This document shows positions 7,041 through 12,599 of a stretch of 12,599 nucleotides of DNA, piece after piece. The translations under genes were made by a program, and so were the position numbers. Each line of letters begins with the position of its first letter. Position 1 is the stretch's first letter. Under the pieces are notes generated by a model. The model saw nothing but the letters and a program-made list of their open reading frames with translations. It was not told the DNA's origin and ran no database searches. Origin of the DNA: CAYPEK01 sp964409645 (GTDB lineage Bacteria; UBP15; UBA6099); assembly GCA_964409645.1 (NCBI GenBank), contig CAYPEK010000119.1, forward strand, positions 1 through 12,599. Reading direction: 5' to 3'.

Positions 7041-7571
7041 ATGGAAGCGCGGATAGGCGATAAAATAATAGAATTGAAAAAGGGCGACATAACCAACGAG
7101 GAAACGGACGCGATAGTAAATGCGGCGAACGAAGCGCTCGTGCTCGGCGGCGGCGTGGCGGGAGCGATCTCGCGCGCGGGCGGCTACGCAATTCAGGAGG
7201 AATGCCACAAAAAAGCTCCGATTCAGACAGGCGAAGCGGTGATCACGACAGGCGGCAGCCTCAAGGCGCGCTACGTGATACACGCGGTCGGCCCGCGCAT
7301 GGGCGACGGCGACGAGGAGATAAAGTTGCGCTCGGCGACAATGAGCGCGCTGAGGGTCGCCGACGAAAACGGGCTGAAAAGCATCTCGTTTCCGGCAATC
7401 AGCACAGGCATATACGGGTATCCGATGAGAGAATGCGCGAAAATAATGCTGAAGGCTGCGATTGAGTATTTGAACGGCGCCACCGGATTGAATAAAATTG
7501 TGTTCGTGCTTTTTACGCAAAAGGACTATGCGGTATTCGAGGAGAGGCTTAACAAACTGATTTCAAAATGA
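7041..7571 (+). CDS. Macro-domain protein, Af1521-like (ADP-ribose hydrolase/binding)
   Basis: The whole 176-residue protein is one macro domain. Motifs in order are K-K-G-D-I-T (13-18, adenine-binding Asp), A-I-V-N-A-A-N (24-30), L-G-G-G-V-A-G-A-I (35-43), Y-V-I-H-A-V-G-P (78-85) and F-P-A-I-S-T-G-I-Y-G-Y-P (117-128, the distal-phosphate/ribose loop). The family binds ADP-ribose; many members hydrolyse O-acetyl-ADP-ribose, ADP-ribose-1''-phosphate or protein mono-ADP-ribose. The G-G-G-V-A form, without the G-V-D aspartate of MacroD-type enzymes, resembles archaeal Af1521. ATG 7041 lies 34 bp after the nitroreductase stop, with GGAGG at 7024-7028 as a somewhat distant (12 bp) Shine-Dalgarno sequence. 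The stop overlaps the next start (ATGA). No signal peptide is present, so it is cytosolic. Confidence 0.93.
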   Translation: MEARIGDKIIELKKGDITNEETDAIVNAANEALVLGGGVAGAISRAGGYAIQEECHKKAPIQTGEAVITTGGSLKARYVIHAVGPRMGDGDEEIKLRSATMSALRVADENGLKSISFPAISTGIYGYPMRECAKIMLKAAIEYLNGATGLNKIVFVLFTQKDYAVFEERLNKLISK

Positions 7572-8059
7572 CGGCTAAGAAAACATTTAAATCATTCATA
7601 AAATTCTCGGCGGCGTTTCTGGTTATTATGTGTCTCGCCGGATGCGCGGGCTGCGGCGGCGGCGGCGGTTCATCTGCGGCGACAAGCAGAACGGATGTCA
7701 CCATAACCAACAGCGACGGCGATTCGTACAAAGTTTCCGCGGAGCTGGCGATCACAGACGAGCAGCACGAAACCGGCCTTATGAACAGGACGGCGCTCGA
7801 GGACAATCAAGGGATGCTGTTCGTATTCGACGACGAAGCGACGCGCAGTTTCTGGATGAAAAACACGCTGATCCCGCTCGATATGGTTTTTATAAGCTCG
7901 GGCAAGACGATAGTTGATATACGGAGAAATGCGCAGCCGGGCGACCTCACGCCGTACCAGTCGGCATCGCCGGCCAAATACGTGCTTGAAGTTAACGGCG
8001 GCTGGTGCGACCGGCGCGGCATTCTTGTCGGCGACCCGGTCGATTTCGAAGGCTTCTGA
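7568..8059 (+). CDS. DUF192-family lipoprotein
   Basis: The 163 residues begin with a lipoprotein signal: a basic N-terminus, a hydrophobic stretch (11-23) and the lipobox L-A-G-C with C26 as the predicted lipidated Cys. A Gly-rich tether (28-34, with a second Cys at 29) follows. Residues about 45-160 are a full DUF192 domain, with E-T-G-L-M-N-R (68-74), G-M-L-F-V-F (82-87), F-W-M-K-N-T-L-I-P-L-D (95-105), P-A-K-Y-V-L-E (135-141) and I-L-V-G-D-P-V (152-158). The family's molecular function is not established. The mature protein would face the periplasm or cell surface. ATG 7568 overlaps the macro-domain stop by 4 bp, with no clear Shine-Dalgarno sequence, which suggests coupling. The gene ends 31 bp from the convergent lipoprotein gene, with no terminator hairpin visible. 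Confidence 0.9.
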   Translation: MTAKKTFKSFIKFSAAFLVIMCLAGCAGCGGGGGSSAATSRTDVTITNSDGDSYKVSAELAITDEQHETGLMNRTALEDNQGMLFVFDDEATRSFWMKNTLIPLDMVFISSGKTIVDIRRNAQPGDLTPYQSASPAKYVLEVNGGWCDRRGILVGDPVDFEGF

Positions 8060-8090
8060 AACTCACGAAACAGTTTAATCGGCACACCGT

Positions 8091-8600
8091 TCAGGGAACT
8101 GACGGCGGCGGTGGCGCGTCCTCGACGGGCTTGACTATGAAAGTTGTTGTCGTCGCTCCGAGATTGTAGTGGTAGTCCTTGATCGAGGCGACGATTGTAA
8201 TCGTATGCGTTGCCGTGTTTGTCGGCCATTCGTACATATTCAGAATGTAACTGTCGAGGTTCGCGCTTTTGATGGTCGAGTCATCGACTTTCTGAAAATA
8301 TGAAGTGATGTTCTGTGCCGTGCCGGAGTCGAGCTTCATCGTAACCGCGAGCGTTTCGAGGCGCATCTGATCCTGATTCTCACTTGCGTAACTGAACTGG
8401 ACGTAAAAATCGTCGGCTGCGAATGTGGTGTCGGTTATTTCCGAAAGCGGTGTGGGTGAAGTCAGATTGATGACGGGCGCTACATTCGTGCCGCCTCTGC
8501 CGCCGCCGCCTCCTCCTCCTCCGCAGCCCGCCGTCAGCCCGATCAGAATCGTGGCTGCCGCGATAGTTACAAGTTTGAATCCTGTGGTCGGTCTTTTCAT
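8091..8600 (-). CDS. Small poly-glycine lipoprotein with an Ig-like beta domain, function unknown
   Basis: From ATG 8598-8600 this is a 169-residue protein with M-K-R-P, a hydrophobic core (9-22) and lipobox L-T-A-G-C (C26). Eight consecutive glycines (27-34) and R-G-G then form a flexible tether. The mature part begins A-P-V-I-N-L-T-S-P-T-P, the usual opening strand of bacterial Ig-like domains, alternates beta-type hydrophobics to about residue 156, and ends in a Pro-rich tail (A-P-P-P-P-S-V-P). I do not recognise a named family. A longer reading back to 8648 would add 16 residues but would put charged residues ahead of a normal signal and overlap the upstream gene. The chosen start has AAGGAG at 8612-8617 (complement) 11 bases upstream. 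It begins 26 bp after the large surface protein and probably shares its transcript. Confidence 0.75.
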   Translation of the reverse strand: MKRPTTGFKLVTIAAATILIGLTAGCGGGGGGGGRGGTNVAPVINLTSPTPLSEITDTTFAADDFYVQFSYASENQDQMRLETLAVTMKLDSGTAQNITSYFQKVDDSTIKSANLDSYILNMYEWPTNTATHTITIVASIKDYHYNLGATTTTFIVKPVEDAPPPPSVP

Positions 8601-8626
8601 TTCTCCGTTATCTCCTTGGTCGCCGC

Positions 8627-11600
8627 TTATTTCATAATCAGTGTGCAATCAGTCTTTGCTTTGATGAAGTACCCGCGGGACGGCGCGAGGCTGCCGCCGG
8701 GCGATACTTTTTCGTATGCCGATCCGGTGTACAGATAAATGTCCGCGGAGACCACCCCGGCCGCCGCCGCATTGCTGAGTGTCGATTCCGCTCCGGAGAC
8801 CGAAACGCCGATGTTGTCTCCCCACGTGAGCGATTCGGCAAACGGGTCGCCGATCGCGTTCCATCCTTTTTTCAGAGGCACTTCCACCGGAACGCCGGCG
8901 GCCATCGGCGCGCCCGGCACCGAAATCGTCAGGTTGTCCGGCACGTAAACCCAGAAGCCGATGCCGGCCTGAACGTCCGCTTCCGCGGCGGGGTAGAAAG
9001 CGCCGTCGTAATACTGATACAGCACAACGTTGCCGAGAGCTCCGGCGAGCAGCGCAAGCGCGTTCGATGTCTCGGGCTCAAGGGGCACGGACACGAGGTT
9101 CCAGCCGGATTTCAGTTCGATAGACGCGGAAGAAACGGAGGCAGCAGTCAGCACCACCTCGATCTTGAATGCCGCCGCCGTGCCGCCCGTGGACGCTGTG
9201 AATGTGTATAAGTTGCTCTTAGTCATATCAATCCGTTCGCCGGAAGCGAGGTCGATCAGCGTGAAAGAGTAGGCGGCCGGAAGCGATGAGTTGTCCCACG
9301 TGAGCGTGACAGTTGCGCCGGATTCGCTTGTCGCGACGTTGAAAGCCCACTCGCGCGTATCGCCGGATTTCCTCGCCGAGGCGCGGAAGTCGTGGGCGTA
9401 GCCGCCGGAGAGAGAATCCCAGTCGTCGTGCGGGAAGTAGAGCGACGTGTAAGTCGAACTCGGAGTTTGCGGCGGTTCGGGTGCGTCGTAGATGTCCGCT
9501 CCCGCGTTCGTGAAGTTCGCGGCGCCGATCACGTTATCGGTATCGGAGTAGCCGCCCGCCGACGCGGATATGCTGAGCGTGTAATCGAAATCGGTGCGCA
9601 CCGCGCGGGCGAGACCGCCGGTTAGGCCCGCGCCGGGGCTGAAAATAAGCTCCACATCCGCGAAGGCTCTCACAAAGAGGCCCGCTTGTGGTGTCATTAT
9701 GTAAGACGTATCGTTAACAGTCCACGACCCTGAAGTGGTGTTGTAGCTGTAAATAGACGCTGAAATCAGGTTCATCCCGGCGGCGGTTGTGAGATCGTAA
9801 GTCGTGCCGCCGCTGCGCACCTGCACGTCGCTCCATGCGAAGTTCCGGTTGAACGGGCAGCCGATCTGGTTCCATCCGGTTTTAAGCGTCAGCGTTGTAT
9901 CCTGCGTCGTATTGTTGACGCTTGCCGTGTACGAGTAATTCAAGTCCGTCGAGTACGCTTTGATCCAGAACGAGTCGCCGGCGCCGACGGATGACGGGCT
10001 GCGGTATTTTCCGAGTACGGGGTCGTCGTCCACCGTCGGGTCCCATTTGTAAATTTTGTACATCGATTCGGTGCCGAATATCTTCACCGGGTCCGAGTTC
10101 GCGGGCGCGGCGGGCAGGCTCACCAGCCGCCATTCGCCCTCGGGCACCGTTCCGGTGAACGTAGAGGAGTTGCTCAATGTCACTGTTATTGTTGTTTCGG
10201 AAGCGCCATCGAGCGTGTCCTGCGCTGAGAGGCGAAGCGAGTATGTGCCGGAGAGCGACGACGTGTCCCAGCTTCCAAGCGTTCCGCTTGAGACGCCGGT
10301 TGTTCCGGTCGCGATCTGCTTCCACGCCGTCGGTGCGCTTCCGGGGCCGTATTCGAGAGTCCATTGAGTGAGCGACGTGTCGGTTGCCGTGCCGGTCACG
10401 GTGACCGTGCCGGAGACGGTGGCGTTCTGTTCCGGAGATGAAATCAAAACCGCGGGCGGGTTCGCATTAACCGTAATCCCGTCCGAAGATGTGACCGCGC
10501 TTTCAAGGCCGAGCACGTTTTGCGCTTTTACGTTGAAGTAGTACGTCGCACCGTCTGTAAGCGTAAGGTTTGAAACAGAGATCGACGTCGCGGTTGTTGT
10601 TGCCCACGTTCGGAAATCCGTCGAGCCGGCTGATGTCCCGATCGAGTAATAATAGACGAACGGCGAGTCCGGTTCCGAGGATGCCGACCAGTTTGCACTG
10701 AGGGCGGTTGTGTTCGTTGTGATGTCGGTGTCCGCGCCGGTGCTGTCGTTGACGGTTGCAATTGCGCCCGGCGCCGACGAATCAACCGTCTGCCCATCCG
10801 AGGTTGTTGCAGTGGCTTGCAGTCCTGCTGCGGATTCCGCCTTCACCGAGAAGTAGTATTTCGTGCCGTCAACGAGCGTGAGGCCGGTTTTGGTAACGGT
10901 GGTCGAAAGTCCGTTATCCGTCCAGCCGACAACTTCGCCGCCGCCGGATGAAGTCCCGATCTGGTAATAATATTTAACGATCTGAGTGAGCTGCCCGTAA
11001 GACTGCGTCCAGTTCGCCGAAAGCTGCGTATTGGCCTGCGTGTAATCGATGTCCGTGCCGGTTCCGTCGTTTACTGTAACCTGAGTCGGCAGAATCGAGT
11101 CAACGTACTGGCCGTTCGATGCTTTCGACGCCGAAAGGAGGCCGACTGTGTTCTCGGCCCTGACGGTGACGTAATATGTTTTGTTGTCTGTGAGTGACAG
11201 GCCGGTGCGTGTGAACGAAGTCTCCAAGCCGTTGTCCGTCCATCCGCAGATGTCCGAGCCGTCGGGGACGGTGCCTATTTCGTACCAGTAGCGGACGATC
11301 CCGGAATGCGGGTCCGTTGCAACCGGCCAGTTCGCGGAGATGCGGTCTTTCACGTTAATGTAAGTGATGTCCGTGCCCGTTCCGTCGGCCACTGAGGCGA
11401 CGGCGTTGGGTTGCGATGCGTCAACGAGAATACCGTCCGAGCTCGCGGGGTCGGAAGTGAGGCCCGCGTTGTTGACCGCTCTCACATTGAAGTAGTAGGT
11501 TGTGCCGTCTGTGAGCGAGAGGCCGGTCCTTGTAACGTGCGTCGCCGTTCCGACGTCGGTCCAGCCGGCTGCTTCGCTGCCGCCCGCTGTGGTGCCGACC

Positions 11601-12599
11601 GCATACTGGTATTTGAGTATTCCGCTCTGGTCGTCGGCGGATTCCGCCCAGCTTCCGGAGAGGGTGATTGCCGAAGTCGAGTAAGCAATATCGCTCGTGC
11701 CGGGGCCGTCGAAAACAAACGCGGGTATGTCGGGCGGCGTGATGTCAACCGTCTGGCCGTTCGAGCTCGTGATTTCTCCAAGCGTGTCCGCGTTGTTTTC
11801 CGCGCGCACGTTTACGTAATATATCTGGCCGTTTGCCAGCCCGAGGCTGGTTACTGTGACCGAAGTGTCGAGGTTATTGTTTGTCCAACCTACCGTGTTC
11901 GTTCCTCCGGGAGTTGTGCCGACGGAGTACCAGTATTTCTTAAGTCCGCTGCCGGTGTCGGCCGAGGCGGTCCAGTTGGCGGAGAGAGACGAGTCGGTGG
12001 TTATGTAAGTGACGTCGGCTGATGTTCCGTCGGACACCGATGCGATTGTTGTGGGAGCTGAGGCATCGACAGTCTGGCCATCCGAGTTGATTGCCATGCC
12101 GATGAGTCCTGCGCCGTTTTCAGCTTTTACAGTGAAGTAATACATCTGGCCGTCGGTGAGCGAGAGGCCGGTACGGGTGACGGATAACAGCGTCCCGTTG
12201 TCGGTCCAACCGACGACGTCCGTTCCACCCGCGGTGGTGCCGATTGCATACCAGTAGCGGGCGATGCCGGACTGCGCGTCCGAAGCCGCCTGCCAGTTGG
12301 CGGCAAGAGCGGTTGTGGATGACGCGAACGCGATGTCCGTGGCCGGGCCGTCTTGGAGCGTGGAGGCCGCCGAAGGTTGCGTTATGTCCACAACCGCGCC
12401 GTTCGATATGGCGACGTTGGATTGGAGCCCGGCGGCATTTTCCGCTTTGACGGAGAAGTAGTACGCCTGTCCCTCGCTCAGCGAGAGGCCGGACTTTGTG
12501 ACACTCGTGCTTGTTGCCACGTCGGTCCATCCGGTGATGTCCGTGCCGCCGGAAGTTGTGCCGATCGCGTAGTAATACTTTGCGATGCCTGTGTGCGTG
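8627..12599 (-). CDS. Giant modular extracellular protein (Fn3-like repeats, Ig-like domain, duplicated W-N-x-I-G modules), N-terminus missing
   Basis: The frame is open to the right edge, so the 5' part lies outside; 1323 residues are visible. Residue numbers here count from the valine codon at 12518-12520. Domains in order are seven Fn3-like units of 106-108 residues (the first cut by the edge) ending near 688, an Ig-like domain at 688-784, and a W-N/P module pair at 790-962. A beta-rich domain at 975-1127 carries D-A-P-E-P-P, L-Y-F-P-H-D-D-W and L-T-W-D-N-S-S-L-P. A second module pair at 1131-1297 ends at T-L-I-M-K. No catalytic motif, membrane anchor or sorting tail is visible at the C-terminus. 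Composition is rich in Thr, Ser, Gly and Asp with very few Cys, as in secreted adhesin-like or structural surface proteins. Export and surface location are inferred. The TAA at 8627-8629 is followed after 26 bp by the lipoprotein gene. Confidence 0.85.
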   Translation of the reverse strand, partial: THTGIAKYYYAIGTTSGGTDITGWTDVATSTSVTKSGLSLSEGQAYYFSVKAENAAGLQSNVAISNGAVVDITQPSAASTLQDGPATDIAFASSTTALAANWQAASDAQSGIARYWYAIGTTAGGTDVVGWTDNGTLLSVTRTGLSLTDGQMYYFTVKAENGAGLIGMAINSDGQTVDASAPTTIASVSDGTSADVTYITTDSSLSANWTASADTGSGLKKYWYSVGTTPGGTNTVGWTNNNLDTSVTVTSLGLANGQIYYVNVRAENNADTLGEITSSNGQTVDITPPDIPAFVFDGPGTSDIAYSTSAITLSGSWAESADDQSGILKYQYAVGTTAGGSEAAGWTDVGTATHVTRTGLSLTDGTTYYFNVRAVNNAGLTSDPASSDGILVDASQPNAVASVADGTGTDITYINVKDRISANWPVATDPHSGIVRYWYEIGTVPDGSDICGWTDNGLETSFTRTGLSLTDNKTYYVTVRAENTVGLLSASKASNGQYVDSILPTQVTVNDGTGTDIDYTQANTQLSANWTQSYGQLTQIVKYYYQIGTSSGGGEVVGWTDNGLSTTVTKTGLTLVDGTKYYFSVKAESAAGLQATATTSDGQTVDSSAPGAIATVNDSTGADTDITTNTTALSANWSASSEPDSPFVYYYSIGTSAGSTDFRTWATTTATSISVSNLTLTDGATYYFNVKAQNVLGLESAVTSSDGITVNANPPAVLISSPEQNATVSGTVTVTGTATDTSLTQWTLEYGPGSAPTAWKQIATGTTGVSSGTLGSWDTSSLSGTYSLRLSAQDTLDGASETTITVTLSNSSTFTGTVPEGEWRLVSLPAAPANSDPVKIFGTESMYKIYKWDPTVDDDPVLGKYRSPSSVGAGDSFWIKAYSTDLNYSYTASVNNTTQDTTLTLKTGWNQIGCPFNRNFAWSDVQVRSGGTTYDLTTAAGMNLISASIYSYNTTSGSWTVNDTSYIMTPQAGLFVRAFADVELIFSPGAGLTGGLARAVRTDFDYTLSISASAGGYSDTDNVIGAANFTNAGADIYDAPEPPQTPSSTYTSLYFPHDDWDSLSGGYAHDFRASARKSGDTREWAFNVATSESGATVTLTWDNSSLPAAYSFTLIDLASGERIDMTKSNLYTFTASTGGTAAAFKIEVVLTAASVSSASIELKSGWNLVSVPLEPETSNALALLAGALGNVVLYQYYDGAFYPAAEADVQAGIGFWVYVPDNLTISVPGAPMAAGVPVEVPLKKGWNAIGDPFAESLTWGDNIGVSVSGAESTLSNAAAAGVVSADIYLYTGSAYEKVSPGGSLAPSRGYFIKAKTDCTLIMK
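8630..9130 (-). repeat. Second W-N/P module pair (A2-B2), C-terminus of the surface protein
   Basis: Module A2 (about 8912-9130) has L-K-S-G-W-N-L-V-S-V-P-L and G-I-G-F-W-V-Y-V. Module B2 (about 8630-8887) has L-K-K-G-W-N-A-I-G-D-P-F, W-G-D-N, S-A-D-I-Y-L-Y and G-Y-F-I-K-A-K-T-D-C-T-L-I. B2 matches B1 motif for motif over about 85 residues, so the pair is an internal duplication. It forms the extreme C-terminus. Confidence 0.72.
9635..10153 (-). repeat. First W-N/P module pair (A1-B1) of the surface protein
   Basis: Module A1 (about 9911-10153) starts with E-W-R-L-V-S-L-P and ends with G-D-S-F-W-I-K-A. Module B1 (about 9635-9898) starts with L-K-T-G-W-N-Q-I-G-C-P-F, contains W-S-D-V and S-A-S-I-Y-S-Y, and ends with G-L-F-V-R-A-F-A-D-V-E-L-I-F. 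The same order of motifs recurs at 8630-9130. I do not know a named domain for this and infer a beta-rich repeat. Confidence 0.7.
10457..12599 (-). repeat. Tandem array of Fn3-like units, period 318-324 bp (seven units, one partial)
   Basis: Units lie at 12377-12599 (partial), 12056-12376, 11735-12055, 11411-11734, 11090-11410, 10772-11089 and 10457-10771. The consensus runs D-G-T-G-T-D-I-x-Y, then L-S-A-N-W, S-G-I-x-x-Y-x-Y-x-I-G-T-x-x-G-G, G-W-T-D-N-G, V-T-R-T-G-L-S-L-T-D-G, Y-Y-F-x-V-K-A-E-N-x-A-G-L, and S-D-G-Q-T-V-D-x-x-x-P. The third unit (11735-12055) and the last one (10457-10771) deviate most: the third has V-T-S-L-G-L-A-N-G and the last has lost G-W-T-D-N-G. At DNA level some stretches are identical between units, e.g. 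17 bases at 11511-11527 and 12156-12172. The array is coding throughout and indel-free in frame. Confidence 0.92.

Noticed and set aside
6843..7520. Minus-strand open frame of 225 codons
   Set aside because: It lies opposite the nitroreductase and macro-domain genes, has no recognisable motif and an Arg/Ala/His-rich composition typical of antisense shadows in GC-rich DNA.
8601..8648. N-terminal extension of the small lipoprotein
   Set aside because: It would put 16 extra residues including several acids before the signal peptide and overlap the upstream stop; ATG 8600 has a normal signal peptide and a Shine-Dalgarno sequence.
11411..12022. Plus-strand open frame of 203 codons
   Set aside because: It is antisense to the repeat array; its apparent internal repetition only mirrors the coding repeat.
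12518..12520. GTG as the start of the giant surface protein
   Set aside because: The same frame stays open to the right edge and encodes a continuing Fn3-like unit (K-Y-Y-Y-A-I-G-T-T, G-W-T-D), so this codon is an internal valine.
10457..12599. Regularly spaced repeats as a CRISPR or satellite array
   Set aside because: The period is about 321 bp, a multiple of three in every unit, fully open in frame, and the units form Fn3-like domains.

Overview
The window is a GC-rich bacterial segment, densely coded, with three gene blocks and no RNA genes, transposases or CRISPR arrays that I can see. An O-antigen ligase/polymerase-type membrane protein, several glycosyltransferases and two lipoproteins with classical lipoboxes suggest a Gram-negative-type (diderm) bacterium. 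The long secreted-type protein of Fn3-like and W-N-x-I-G modules is a style I associate with uncultured lineages, but I cannot name a phylum from the sequence alone.

Block 1 (1-5180, + strand) is the 3' part of a surface-polysaccharide operon. It contains the C-terminus of a Wzy/WaaL-type protein, a GT4 glycosyltransferase, a GT2 glycosyltransferase, a second GT4 enzyme (WcaL-like) and a polytopic GT39/ArnT-like glycosyltransferase. Stops and starts overlap or nearly touch at every junction, so the block looks translationally coupled. It would build, polymerise or ligate, and possibly decorate a lipid-linked glycan.

Block 2 (5214-8059) is a divergent pair of transcription units read from a promoter region at about 5601-5770. 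On the minus strand is ridA (enamine/imine deaminase). On the plus strand is a three-gene unit: a single-chain double-domain nitroreductase, an Af1521-like macro-domain protein (ADP-ribose chemistry) and a DUF192 lipoprotein. The intergenic region holds a near-consensus sigma70 promoter (TTGACT-17-TATAAT), a perfect 7-1-7 palindrome over its -10 box, an opposing TATAAT for ridA, and a hairpin abutting the ridA ribosome binding site.

Block 3 (8091-12599, - strand) encodes the 3' part of a very large modular extracellular protein followed 26 bp later by a small poly-glycine lipoprotein. The visible large protein has seven Fn3-like units of 106-108 residues (one cut by the window edge), an Ig-like domain, and a C-terminal half in which a two-module W-N-x-I-G-x-P-F arrangement occurs twice around a beta-rich domain. 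The two probably form a cell-surface operon.

The points most worth following up are the complementary loss of FMN-site motifs in the two halves of the nitroreductase, the palindromic promoter, the nitroreductase-macro-DUF192 gene string, and the duplicated C-terminal architecture of the surface protein. None of these amounts to a demonstrated new system.
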